A DNA stretch of 64,000 nt, taken from the NCBI GenBank assembly GCA_964030475.1, contig CAXIPT010000001.1, positions 10,845,593 to 10,909,592 on the forward strand. Reading direction: 5' to 3'. The notes beneath the pieces are model-generated. The model saw only the letters and a list, made by a program, of their open reading frames with translations. It ran no database searches and was not told the origin of the DNA. Position 1 is the first letter of the stretch; every line of letters starts with the position of its first letter. The DNA is from Tethya wilhelma (lineage: Eukaryota > Porifera > Demospongiae > Tethyida > Tethyidae). Below are positions 42,156 to 53,453 of this stretch, in pieces. The position numbers were made by a program, and so were the translations under genes.

Positions 42156-43835
42156 ACCGATTATACGCGGTTGATGCGCGTTAACGCGCGTCAACACGTG
42201 GGTGCTGCAAACCGCGGTTGATGCATTAATGCGTCATGGCTGTTCTAGCGATTTTTTTGCAAGCAAAGCAATTAGCTATGAACTTTAAACTTCATATACG
42301 AATAGGTAAGGGACTACTCTACTAAAATATCAAATCAGACTTAGAACTGCTTGTAAGGCGTGGTGCTACTCGTCGCTGAGCGACTAATTCACGATCTTCG
42401 CGATCGCGATTGTAGTGTTTTGAGCTACGTTTTTTTCACAACCCTTCAGAGCATAAGCTTGAAACTTGCTACGTAGGTGCAGGGATAGTTAGGTTATATA
42501 GCCATAGCATCGCTTTGGTAAGCCTAGTTTGCTAGCTGGAAAAAAAGCTTTAGACGCACGGCTATGTCCTCGCGTATTAGACCCTCCCGTACGTTAATTT
42601 TTATCTGACGCACCCTTTTGGGACTTAGAAAAATTTTTGCAAGGTCATCTCTAGGAGAAGGTTGTCACAATTAAATAGGTTTAGAACATGAAATTTGACT
42701 GTTTTACTTGTACTTTGTGTTTGCAGAGCTGAGTGTCCACCTGTTGATAAAAAAACAAAGGTAAAGAGCAACAGATTCTGCCCAACTCAGTGCTAGCTAG
42801 CTATAGCTATAGTCTCAGTGACTTTCACCGTGATTGCTTATAATTTGGTTGCTGTCATGATGGCCTTTTGTGTCTGCTTTGATTTTCTACATAATCAGTC
42901 AGTGATCCGTCAAGAAGTCGACACAGCTGAGTACATGCAGCAGCTGTGATCCAATGCTTGTATGTGGCATGCTGGCTCAGTAACAACTCTGACTCACTGC
43001 ACTGTAAGTTGTAAAGTCAAAGGCTTGAGACTGTAAGATGATGAGCCTGAAATAACTCAGTTTTCTGTAATTATTATTTTACATACTATACTAGTTTCAG
43101 AAGTCTGCATTGATCAGTAGCCTAGTAGGCTGAATAAGGCATGCAGCTCAGTAAATTGAGACTTATGACACCATGTAATAATTATTATCATAGATTATTA
43201 TGGTAATAGAATCATGTATGCATGAAGTTGGATTGTAAACAGTGGCCTGTATCTGTGGAGATTTTGAACTTCAGCAGAGGCTTTGGATCACTTCTCACAA
43301 TCTGATTGAGTAGAACAATATTTATTGAGTTTATTTCACTTGCTTTCATATATTGGCAGTCTCTGGCAGACTGTATATGCAATCTTTCTCATCTTCTCCC
43401 TTCTAGTCTCCTTTTGCCAATGGTTCCCAGGTGGTGGATCTCACTCAGGCCCCTCCGGCTCACACTCATGAGGAGACAACTTGAAGAAATCGGAGTTTGA
43501 GAACTGATATTCAAGCTTGCATGCAATGTGTATACACTCCACATGACGACCTTTACCAGCGTGTTGACTTCGTGAAAAAATTCTAAGTCCCGAAAGGGTG
43601 CGTCAGATAAAATTAGCCTCCCGTACATGAGGCTTTTTTTACCAGCAAAAGCTTCACTAAGCAACATGACTTGGAGTATAGTTAGCTTGATTGTTGCTTT
43701 GTTGCATCATAAAAAAACTTTGCCCAATCTCTTTTAGTATTAGAAAAATAAAAGGAAGGCGTAGCTACTAAAAATTAAAAATTAAATTCAGCGGATGACG
43801 TCATTTACATTAAAAGAATTCAGCGTATAATCGGT
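42156..43835. mobile_element. Insertion with ACCGATTATACGC termini, 1.68 kb
   Basis: ACCGATTATACGC at 42156 is matched by GCGTATAATCGGT at 43823-43835. Its left interior (42230-42560) is distantly related to family G (CTCTACTAAAATA, GATCGCGATC). It splits the satellite-like array and itself contains the MULE-like element at 42593. Confidence 0.6.
42593..43617. mobile_element. MULE-like element with 9-bp target duplication; Pack-MULE candidate
   Basis: The ends TTAATTTTTATCTGACGCAC and inverse pair for about 45 bp (to GGGACTTAGAA). CTCCCGTAC is duplicated at 42584-42592 and 43618-43626. Inside are two exon-like pieces with splice signals. One follows TTTGCAG at about 42727 and ends at AAAG-GTAAAG. 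The other follows TTCTAG at about 43406 and reads SPFANGSQVVDLTQAPPAHT before a stop near 43478. Together they look like a captured gene fragment. No transposase is present. Confidence 0.65.
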
Positions 43836-44261
43836 TAAAAAGATTTTTTAGCACAAAGGAAACTTTTATAAATAGTAACTTTTTTCAACGTTTGTAACAA
43901 TATCTTGAGGTTAAAAACCTTTTTTGTAATAAACAAAGTTTTTTCACAGTACAGATTAAGAACTTAGTCTTTATGACTGACTATCAACTTAAAATATTTT
44001 CAGCAACAAAAAAATACATTTTTCACAAAAAAAGTTTATTTTACCTTGAAAAGATTTTTTACCACAAAAGAAACACTTTTTTGAATAGTTATTTTTTTTA
44101 ACTTTTGGAACATTTATTATCTTAAGGTGAAAAACAAAGTTATCTCACAGTGCAGATAAAGAACTTAGTCTTTTTGACTGACTATAGACTTAGAAAATTT
44201 TCTGTGATTAAAAAAATTCACTTTTAACAAGAAACGTTTATTTTCATTGAAAAAATTTACC

Positions 44262-44360
44262 AGCTGTGATGATGTGGAGGGGACAGGCACCAGCTGTGAT
44301 GATGTGGAGGGGACAGGCACTAGCTGTGATGATGATGTGGAGGGGATAGGCAGGGGACAG
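44262..44360. repeat. Tandem repeat of a 31-34-bp unit, three copies
   Basis: CAGCTGTGATGATGTGGAGG then GGACAGGCAC is repeated at 44271, 44302 and, with an extra GAT, near 44322. It overlaps the end of the small minus-strand gene. Confidence 0.85.
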
Positions 44361-44571
44361 GCAGTGGCTGTGATGACGGTACTGATTGGGATGCCAGTAA
44401 CTGTGAAGGCTGGCCAGATGGCTGACTTTGAGCTGGCATAAATAGTATAAAACAAGTGACAGCCTAGGCTAATGTTGGACAAAGTTTTAAATATAGCTTA
44501 CAATATTTCTTTCTCAAGTGTGGAGCCTTTTTCTTCTTTCTTCTCACAGTTCTCTGCTTCGTTCCTGGCAT
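44320..44571 (-). CDS. Small two-exon gene, 60 aa, basic N-terminus
   Basis: ATG at 44571 opens MPGTKQRTVRRKKKKAPHLR, a strong nuclear-type basic stretch. A GTAAGC donor after 44502 and a GCCAG acceptor before 44432 define a 69-bp intron that joins in phase to a Gln/Ser/Pro-rich second exon ending in HHHHS and a stop at 44320. The style (basic start then Q/S/P-rich) resembles the Q-rich accessory genes elsewhere in the window. The stop falls in a tandem repeat, so the original gene may have been longer. Function unknown. Confidence 0.4.
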
Positions 44572-44965
44572 CTTGATCTTGACCTCACTTGAATTCAAAA
44601 ATGGCTAGCTCAGCACTTTCTAATATTATTTTATGACATCACACAGTCTCTCTAATTATCAGAAAATAGCTGAGGAAAGGCAAAAAGATGGTAGAGAAGA
44701 CCAGAGCATGAGAAAGAAAGCACTGTCCAGTTGAGGTTAGCGAAGTGAAGATATGAATTTATAATTAGCATAGATAGAGAGTACTTTATGAAGCTCTAAC
44801 AAATTCAGTTTTGCAATGTAAGTATTTTTGAGTGTTTTTTTGTGCTCTCTGGTTATTTTTAAGAAAAAAAATGTAAACAAAAATATTTTAAAATATAGCA
44901 TTTTTGAGATTTTTGCCTGGGAGCCCCCCTTAATTAGATTTTCATGGTAATGCTATAAATATTAA
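44572..44965. other. No gene seen
   Basis: AT-rich. A CTGGGAGCCCCCCTTAATTA stretch near 44920 resembles the terminal region of family F elements and may be the edge of the element that hosts both G copies nearby. Confidence 0.4.
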
Positions 44966-45581
44966 CTCTTTAGGGCCTAAATTTATTATGCATACTTAAT
45001 TAGATTTTATGAATATTTAATTAACCTAGGTTTTTGTACATTTTTGTTCTTGCTTTAGCCTTAGCCACTCTCTTTTGTAGCTAGTTGAGCTTAGCTATGG
45101 TTGTAGCCATAGCTATATCAAATTAGCTCTAGGTTGGCTTTTATTAACTTTAAAAGCTTGCAAAAACGGAAGGGGTCAAAGTTCGCCAAACGACCTGCAT
45201 ACTTTATGCTTTTTTTCCAGCTTCAAGAGCAGCACTGCAAAAGCGCTTGTATGCAGGTATAGCCTAAGCCTCCCTGCACCTCCATAGCTAGCGTCAAGCT
45301 TCTCCTGCAAACACCAAGAAAAAAACGTGAGTTTAAAACCAAAGGTCACGATCTCGCCGCGATCGCGACCTTTGAACTCTAAAGCCTATATCTCCCCTCC
45401 CACTAATCAGACCTGACTCTTACTTGGTATTTTAGTAGAGTGCTTCCTTACCTAACTGCACAGCAAGTGTAAAGCTCATAGCTCAAACGCTATGGCTTAA
45501 AATAAAAAATGCGAAAAATTGCAGATTACGCGATCGTTGAATACGCCCGTGCGGATAAATCCGTCTACCAGCCCTAAAGAG
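44966..45581. mobile_element. Family G element, copy 1, TTAA-flanked
   Basis: The ends CTCTTTAGGGC and GCCCTAAAGAG are inverted repeats with TTAA on both outer sides (44962-44965 and 45582-45585). The interior contains GATCTCGCCGCGATCGCGAC, TGCAAAAACGGAAG and CCCTGCACCTCCATAGCTAG. No coding frame. TTAA duplication is characteristic of piggyBac and Kolobok elements; the superfamily is not settled. Confidence 0.85.
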
Positions 45582-45641
45582 TTAAGGTAGTTTGCATAAA
45601 TTTTTACCTTAATTAGTTGTGTGTTTGGACCCAGTCCTTAA

Positions 45642-46249
45642 CTAGTGCCAAAAGTCGCACACGCGTATTCTACGATCGTGTAATCTGCGATTTTTCGCAT
45701 TTATTATTTTATAGGGATAGCGTTTGAGCTATGGGCTTTAGACTTGCTATGCAGTTAGGTAAGATAGTGCTCTACTAAAATACCAAGTTAGAGTCAGGTC
45801 TGATTAGTAGGAGGAGAGATAAAGGCTTCAAAGTTCAAAGGTTGCGATCGCGGTAAAGATCGAGACCATCGGTTGAAACTCACATTTTTTTCTTAGTGCT
45901 TTGCAGGGGAAGCTTGACACTAGCTATAGAGGTGCAGAGGGCCTTAGGCAATACCTGCATGCAAGCACTTTTGCAGTCCTGCTCTTCAAGCTAGAAAAAA
46001 TGCCAAAGTATGCAGGTCATTTGGCGAACTTTGACCCCTTCCGTTTTTGCAAGCTTTTGAAGTTAATAAAAGTAAGCTAAGAATAGAACTGATATAGCTA
46101 TGGCTTAGTACAATCGTAGCTAAGCTGAACTAGCTATAAGAGAGAGTGGCATAGGCTTAAGCAAGAACAAATATGTACAAAAAACCAAGGTTAATTAATT
46201 ATTCATAAATTCTAATTATATATGCATAATCAATTTAGGCCCTAAAGAG
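45642..46249. mobile_element. Family G element, copy 2, inverted, left end deleted
   Basis: Opposite orientation to copy 1. The left terminus lacks CTTTAGGGCC but still abuts TTAA; the right end GGCCCTAAAGAG meets TTAA at 46250-46253. The host sequence on both sides (GGACCCAGTCC-TTAA and TTAA-TGCCCCTGAG) is the terminal repeat of a family D/E/F MITE. Confidence 0.82.
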
Positions 46250-46790
46250 TTAATGCCCCTGAGTTTCCCCATTGTACTTAAGAGTTCCAACAAATTGGGG
46301 GCATTTGTTTTCATCTCTTCTAGTACCTGATCAACCAAAAAGGTATGAAAATGATCCAATGTGTTAGGTCCATGGAATGTGTTCATTGAGGATATTAACG
46401 TTTCCATTTGTCTGTCAAGATGTGCTGTTCCCAGTGTTTGCCTCTCCAATTTCTCTTGTAGAAACCGAACCTGTTCCCTTAAAATTCGATTCTCTTCAAG
46501 TACTGATGAACTCATGGTTCGTTCCGCAGTGGTATTGGATGATTCTCCAACTCTATCTAATCCATAGATAAAAACGTGACGTGACCGACCAGTTTTCTTA
46601 CTTACTCTTCTGGGAAACTGCATATGAATGGCATTTGACAATATAGGTGGAGGGACATCGGACATTGTAGGACAATGATGGAAAACTTCATCTCTTACTT
46701 CAGAAAACCTGATCATCTTTGCCTGTGGACCACTAGATGGAGCTTCTTTGTACAGACATTCAAGGCACCGTTTCAATTTATTGACAAGTA
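46250..46790 (-). CDS. Leucine-zipper-like protein, partial, transposon-associated
   Basis: A minus-strand frame from about 46790 encodes KRCLECLYKEAPSSGP, then RRVSKKTGRSRHVF, a zipper-like helix LEENRILREQVRFLQEKLER with leucines at heptad spacing, MDTLISS-like helices, and FLVDQVLEEMKTNAPNLLEL. I know similar ...EEMxTxxPxLxxL modules in multicopy sponge and cnidarian proteins; their function is unknown. The start is cut by a foldback B fragment at 46784 and the C-terminus runs into a MITE end (TTAATGCCCCTGAG) after about 46265. A partial gene, no stop inside. Confidence 0.5.
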
Positions 46791-47582
46791 TTGGAAATGT
46801 AATGAGACACAGGAATGACTAAATCGTAAAAAGAAAGCAAACAAGATGGANGAGGCGCTGTTCGCCTTGTATCTAGCTATTCAATGAGAGGTGCTAAAAA
46901 CTGATGGCAAAAGCGACTGACCTGGAAGAAACCAAGTTTGTTCGTTCAAGAATCAGCTTCTAAAAGTGATTAGTCTCTGAGAAAAGTTGGGCCAAGATAG
47001 AAGAAGAAGAAGAAGAAGAAGAAGAACAAGTAAAAAAAAACATTGGAAATGTAATGAGACACAGGAATGGCTAAATCGTAAAAGGAACGCAAACAAGATA
47101 GAATGGCTGTTAGAGTGTGTGGAGAATTCTTCCTGTATGGGCTGCATTTAACAATCTCCTTATTGAGTCTCTCATTTTGCCCACAGGAAGAATTCCTTAC
47201 ACACTCTAACAGCCATTCCATCTTGTTTGCATTCTTTTTACGATTTTGCCATTCCTGTGTCTCATTACATTTCCAATGTTTTTTTTTACTTGTTTGTTCT
47301 CATTTTCCCATAATTCTACAAATCACATTTGAGTTGGTATGTGTAGCTAGCAACTGTGCTAGTAGTCTGGCAAGCCAGACTACTGAACGGCGGGCTGCTG
47401 AGCTGGTAAATTGTGTAGAGGCTGCTTGATGACTGAAGTGAAACACACATCTCAGTCATTTGGAGGCAAGAGCTGTATCATAAGATTTACTTGCCTTTCT
47501 ATATGTTATTATAATCAAAGTCCTGATTCATCTCTTAAGAAGAGCAAGAGCATCCAGGTATCACAAAATGGTTCCAGGCAAC
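46784..47582 (+). repeat. Composite repeat pieces: B fragment, truncated A, full B and spacer C
   Basis: A B left arm (46784-46850) stops at a single N (46851). Then part of block A (46852-47025) ends in a (GAA)n tract that joins a complete foldback B (47026-47293) and spacer C (47294-47582), including the AGTAGTCTGGC/GCCAGACTACT hairpin at about 47360-47385. Spacer C ends abruptly at CAGGCAACT, where the 3' flank of the PHD gene begins. Confidence 0.85.
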
Positions 47583-47610
47583 TCTTGATTTATACGTAAC
47601 GGTTTTACAC

Positions 47611-49027
47611 AAGTGGCGTTAGGGAGAGAAGGTTAGCCAATTAAAAAATTCGCTATTAACCCTTTTGTGACTAATCAGTGTGTACTTCACTTACAGCATT
47701 ATATCTTTTTACTGCAGGCATAACTTGGAATATGCATCATTGTCTGAAGTAATTCTCTTGCATATAATATTTTCAGTATTAATTTGTCACTGACAACTGA
47801 GGACCCGGAAGTTACATGCACATGCCAATTACTGCCCCCCTCTTGCTGGACTTTGATGCTGTCAGATTGTATGACATGCATCGCTAAAAATATTGATCAT
47901 AGTTTTATTTACTGAGATATATAGATTGTCCAAGTTCAACGGTAGTGAAACATAGCTATACCATGAATGCACTAATATGCTGCAATAATATTAATTATTA
48001 TAACAATGTGAGATTGCTCCAAAAAGATATTCCTCTATCAGTTCATCCTACTCCAGATCAAAACCTGCAAGTTGAAACAGAATGATTATTATATAGCTAG
48101 TACTAAAAGAACCTGATAATTACAATTATAGCTACATGCAGTAGAACCTCCGACTGTGGACGATTCTCAGTTACCCAAAATTCCAATTCCGTATATTGAA
48201 GCATTATAAACAGAACCTCTGAGAAGAGGACAACTTCTTCACAAAGGACAAAAAAACTGAATTTATATTGTCCCCAAAGTGTCCATTTTGGAGGTTTGAG
48301 TGTATGAATGTCTATAGGCCGGGACAGGCTAATTTTCATATTTAATTTTGCGAATGAGCTAGGAGGAGCCTGGGAAAGAAGCTGTAAATTGTATAGTATC
48401 GTCTGTACTAGTTCTTACAATTACAAAGAAGGAATCTTGGCCCGGAACAAGCTAACTCACAATAACACTATGCATATGATGAGATAAACAAGCAATATGC
48501 AACATGAGCTTTTCTACCAAGAAAAACATCATTCTGTACGACTAATTCAACTTAAACTAACCTTTAACTGAGTAAATAGAAGAGCATCATAGCAGCCACA
48601 AACATAGACAGCAGGCAAAGACCTAACTTGACTTTATAGTCTGTGGTGTCCCAGAGTACGATGATGTCAGCCATATGGTCACATCAACTGTATTGTGTAC
48701 TAAAATAAAAAAATAAACAAGTAAGCTGTTGTCAATTTGACTCAATAACTTGAGATATTGACTTGTAGGTTACATAACACCCTATCACAAATTTTATATG
48801 TAGTTTGTACAAGCCATAAACTACCTCTTATTTTTATAAGTCTACCTGCATTGAATGTTCAGCGTTGATCTTCATCACTCTGAATCTCTTGGTGTACACT
48901 AACACAGCCCGAGGGACACAGAGCACAGACAAAGATTCTGGACGGTCACTGGAAACTAATCACATGATTTACTGGTAGAAAAGGGGTTAAATTTTAAGTG
49001 GCTAACCTTCTCTCCCTAGTGGCTAGT
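47611..49027. mobile_element. Insertion of 1.42 kb with 8-bp target duplication
   Basis: TTTTACAC occurs at 47603-47610 and 49028-49035, and the uninterrupted site is present at about 30062. The subterminal TTAGGGAGAGAAGGTTAGCCA is matched inverted by GGCTAACCTTCTCTCCCTA. The 8-bp duplication suggests a hAT-type origin. No transposase frame remains. Confidence 0.75.
48139..48304. mobile_element. Tc1/mariner-type MITE (CAGTAGAACCTC ends)
   Basis: The left end CAGTAGAACCTCC is matched by GGAGGTTTGAGTGTA. Internal GGACAACTTC and AGTGTCCATTTTGG repeat the theme. It lies inside the 47611-49027 insertion. Confidence 0.6.
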
Positions 49028-49622
49028 TTTTACACTACCTTGGTAGTCAAGTAGTAAGTAGTCAACTCCACTGTCTAGCCTTCGGGCTTTGGCTAGGAAT
49101 TAACTGCCTGTCTCGCCTGTCCAGTGACAGGTGGGTATGGCAAGACAGTCTTTTAGCTGGTTTTCTGGACGTTTTGACTTTGTTCTAAATACATGAAAAT
49201 ACACAAAAAGAAAAAGGCGCTTTATAGGCGCTAGGCGTGCACGTTCAGAGTCGGATTAAAATCTTTTTTCATGAGTGAGGACTATATATGATTACTTACT
49301 TCCATGCTGAGAATTTGTGGTCAACAGAAGTCAGACAGTTTTAATAATAAGTTTAATAATTTCTAATAATTTTAAATTCAACAGATTGGAGCATATATAT
49401 GATTAACATAATGATATTTATCAAGTTTGAATCAGTTCAACAAGACATCATTAGCAGCAACTTGGTTTTGCAGCAGATGTGGTTAACAATAATCCATAAC
49501 ATTTGCAAAAAGTGTTGATTAAACAGATTGAGTCCAGGAAGAATATGAAAAAATTTAATAAGGGTGATCAACAGCAATAATGTATAGTTAATGAATTCTT
49601 GTTTATCTAACAAATATTGAGT

Positions 49623-52600
49623 CTAATTTGAAGTGGCACATGAACCAATCAAACACCTCCACTTTTTCCTGATGCTTGCTTTCACACACTTCTTGTGGAA
49701 CCATCTCGGGCAGTAATCACAACCAACCCAGTTACGTTCTTCTCCACTAGCAAAGCACTCTTGGTATACTGAGCACTTGTTTGCGTCAATACTAGCATTA
49801 CTGTCATACCTGGTCTTCTTTTGTTTATTACCACCAATTCTCTCAGTTTTTGGCTTCTTACGGCTCTTACGAGCAGGTTGGGTGACAGTTAAAGTCAACA
49901 CCTCTTTCAGCTTCTTTGAAGCAGCTGTAGCAGATGAAAGCATCATGATCAGTCATATATAGGTGTTACTTAATTGCTATTTTAATAATCCATAATTTAG
50001 CTGGGGGTAAGGCTAGGCATGCATGTCAGTTAACTTATGATTAGATGTATTCATACCTGAGTAATTGGCACAAACATTTGAAATATCAGAAAGGGGAGGT
50101 GTTGGTTGCTGGACTGATACCTCAGGCTGCTGAGACAAGCAGAGTAGGGTCTTCTGCTGAGACGAGGCTGAAAGTGGGGTCTGCTGCTGAGACAAGGCCG
50201 AGAGTGGTGTTTGCTGTTGAGACGAGGAGGAGAAGAGTGGGGTCTGCTGTTGAGACGAGGCTGACAGTGGGGTCTGCTGCTGAAACGAAGCCGAGAGTGA
50301 GGTCTGCTGCTGAGACGAGGCCGAGAGTGGGGTCTGCTGTTGAGAGGAGGCTGACAGTGGGGTCTGCTGCTGAAACGAAGCCGAGAGTGAGGTCTGCTGT
50401 TGAGATGAGGCCGACGGTGTGGTCTGCTGCTAAGACGAGGCCGAGAGTGGGGTCTGCTGCTGAGACGAGGCCGAGAGTGGGGTCTGCTGCTGAGACGAGG
50501 CCGAGAGTGGGGTCTGCTGCTGAGACGAGGCTGACAGTGGGGTCTGCTGCTGAGACGAGGCTGACAGTGGGGTCTGCTGCTGAGACGAGGCCGACAGTGG
50601 GGTCTGCTGCTAAGACGAGGCCGACAGTGGGGTCTACTGCTGAGACGAGGCCGTCTTCTGGGAATCATTTTCCTTAATTGGGTAAATTGCTGTAAAGTAT
50701 TCAGTGGGTTTAATCGATATGCAATAATAAACATTATATTTTTCCAAACCTTCAACAAGTGCAGAGATAATGTCTTCTTCAAAAACTGACTGATAAATTT
50801 GGCAGGACTTCCTTTGCTGTCCATGGATATTCAGCATACTCTTGCTAGATGGTATATAATCCAAATTACTTTCTTCATTGAGGAACCACTGAGGGTTTGT
50901 TGTATTTATAGGTAGATGTTGGACCCTACTGAAGAAGTTTCCTGGCTTGATCTCAATCCCTTTTTTATCAAAGCTTTCACACACACCTCTAATGGAAAAG
51001 CTTACACATGGTTTCAATGAAGAGTGCCCCCTGGCTGTGGCTTTTCTATCAAGTCTCATAAACCGAAAAATCTGTATAAGAATAATTATGGCCAAATGAG
51101 CAAAAACAGTTTTATTTTCTATAGCAGAACCCGAATTAATGACGATGCCTTTATTCATTAAATTGCTACAATTAGTACCCACAAATAATGGTGTCCTTAG
51201 AAATGCATACTATACAATGTCATATAATGTACCTCATTTGGTGTGAGTCCCTCTATTGCCTTCACTAGCAGTTGGCCTAGTTCTTCTGGTGGAAATGGTA
51301 CTGGTGAAGGAGAACTGGACAACATATCTGCCTGTTTCACTTCTGTCTGGTAGTCAGAAACTGTTTGGTTGACAGTTGCACTTAGGAAGCTCCAAAGTGT
51401 GCCCTCATATTTCTCTTTCAGGCCAACTCTGTCAAGAAGCTGCATTACAATTCAACATTCAATATGCCATCGGGCATATTTTAATAAATGTGTATCCATA
51501 AAATTATATCTATATATACACACAAACCTTCAATGCAGCAAAAATCACTAAGCCATAAGAACGTTGAACACGATGGATTGCTTCTGGCAGGGCTGACTGC
51601 ACTTGTGGAAGAATGCTTTTGACGAATTCTTCTCGATTTTCAGTAAGGATCTTTCCCAATGCTATAATTTCTCCAGCTGCAGCAGGGGCATCCTCCATAG
51701 CTTCATCCAACATAACATCATACTTGTCTTGCACATCACTTGGACGAGGAGAAACTTCTTTGAAGTGGACTAAAGCAGCCCTAGATATAAGCCTGCATGC
51801 ATGCATACACATGAGTAAGAGATTTTTGAGAAAATTAAATGCTTGAAAAAATGTAATAGTTTCTGAGTACTATACTGTGCTGCTTTCCTTTGACCATACT
51901 ACAAGTTGCAGTAGTATAAACTTAATTATAATCATATTATTATACCTTGCTTCCCGGGACAACTTCCTTAACATTTTCAGATTCATTGACGAGAGAAATG
52001 TCGTTCTTGGCTGGTATTCGTAGGCCATGGTGGACACATTTGACTTTTGAAAATGATAAATGAGCTTTTTCGACACTTGCTTTGGATCCTCCGGATCATC
52101 TATTACCATACCCATCGTAGTCTGGTTGGAAAATTCAAATGCCCTTGAATCTGATACGTGGTCGAAGTAGTTCGCCTCCTTCAGCCCAACAGTCGACAAA
52201 GCTACCATTGTAGCTTTTGATTTTCCGCACTGTACTTGTCCGTACGCTATAGTAGCTGGGAGAAATCCGTACTGTTGGATGACACTTTCATAATGTATGG
52301 CTAACAAAAAGCCTCCAAGTACGAAAATGGCTGCTGGAAAATTGTGCTCGTAGTAGACATCGATAAGGTAGAACAACTTGGATGGGTTTAGTGGGAGTGT
52401 AGTGATCGATTTTTTAGCAGGGTCAGTAATCAGGTGTTGACGTGAAGCAGTATCTGGCTGAAAAATTTCAGGTCTTCCCGAGCAAACACCCCCAAGCCAA
52501 ATATACGGAGTCTCATTGGGTGTGAGGGCAGAACCATTTTCATCTACTCAGCATTGAGCACCCAAATCTTTACATCTTGGGGTCCCCATGTTGGTGGTTT

Positions 52601-53135
52601 TTGCAAGCCTGTCACTTGAGCAGCACACTTTCTGGCATTGGGGTTATCTTGTAGGAAAGCGTCTGCCTTGTACATGAGGAAATAGGCAAGTTCCCTATCT
52701 GTGATTTCGGGACATTGTGGCCGAGTACTACGAAGAGAATTGCACAAGGCCTTTATCCAACGTTTCCTACCATAATTGACATCTTCTTGAGTGAAATAGG
52801 CTTGCCTGTAACAAATTACAATCATGATTAGTAGCTAACAGCTAAAATGTAATGGTATCATTATATCAATAATAATAATAATCCTGACACTAACCCTAAA
52901 GTTTCTCCATTGTAGTAGATGACATCACACAAGTAGCCTGACTTGCAGCTTCACTTGTAAGCCTAATTATTAAGTTGCTCACAAATCTATAGGTTGTATG
53001 ATCCTCATCTAGATACAAAACCATTTGGTTATCTTTTTCTCCAATTCTGGAAGAGCACACAGCCATAATTTTCTCAATTTCAACCTTAGATTTTGCCACT
53101 ACAGCTGCGGTACAGCCTACCACAACCCAGCTCAC
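49623..53135 (-). pseudogene. AAA+-like ATPase with Q-rich repeats and C-terminal PHD finger (copy 2), frameshifted
   Basis: Minus-strand exons: 53135-52896 (IMAVCSSRIGEKDNQMVLYL), 52817-52545 (YFTQEDVNYGRKRWIKALCN), 52545-51946 with an ATPase core (Walker A GQVQCGKSKA, Walker B MVIDDPED, sensor-like TTFLSSMN), 51792-51530, 51439-51197, 51200-50057 (unknown domain then the Q-rich 30-bp minisatellite), and 49924-49623 (basic linker, PHD finger). Frameshifts lie near 52930, 52545 and 51200. TAG and TAA stops occur in the repeat, and the second PHD ligand is Tyr (KCSVYQ). It faces the KDZ-like gene at 54732, so both may belong to one large transposon. ATP-driven remodelling plus histone reading is inferred from domains only. 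Confidence 0.65.
50155..50652. repeat. Coding minisatellite, 30-bp unit, about 16 copies
   Basis: Units of GGTCTGCTGCTGAGACGAGG then CCGAGAGTGG encode the SQQQTPLSAS-type decapeptide on the minus strand. A shorter array of the same unit lies at 31190-31588. Unit variants (GACAG/GAGAG; GAGGAGGAGAAG) are shared between arrays. Confidence 0.92.
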
Positions 53136-53453
53136 TCAGCTTCTGACAGACTGAGAGTGAGACTGTTCTCTCTGGAGTGAAAGATCCCTCGTATTTTCGC
53201 AGTTCTCGTTTTCCATTGGCCAGCTTTAGGTGTTTTGGCGGTGGAAACATTTTCTCGTTCTCTCAAGTTGGGCCACTCATGAACAATGAATGATTGCTGC
53301 TGCTCAGCTGAAGAGCCATCCAAACAGTGCATGCGTAGTCCTCGTACATGTGCGTCGCGTCGGCCTATTATGCAATTTGCAATCGTGGGACATCGCACGT
53401 GCATTTTCCGCGCATATCATATCCACGCATGTATTAAAAAAAAAAAAAAAAAA

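Larger units (their letters stand above)
41830..44260. repeat. Satellite-like array, about 180-bp units, split by an insertion
   Basis: Diverged units share TTTTCTCACAGTACAGATAA, GAACTTAGTC, TTTTTGACT, and TTTAAAAAGATTTTTTAGC. Units lie at about 41830-42155 and 43836-44250, with an unrelated 1.68-kb element between them. The array is very AT-rich. It is interspersed rather than a long uniform satellite. Confidence 0.65.

Noticed and set aside
50051..50824. Minus-strand frame of Arg-Pro-His-Ser repeats, 257 codons
   Set aside because: It is an alternative frame of the same coding minisatellite. The frame that joins the flanking exons is a different one.
51197..51233. A 23-bp intron that would rejoin the ATPase gene frame
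   Set aside because: Too short for splicing. A single-base indel explains the frame change more simply.
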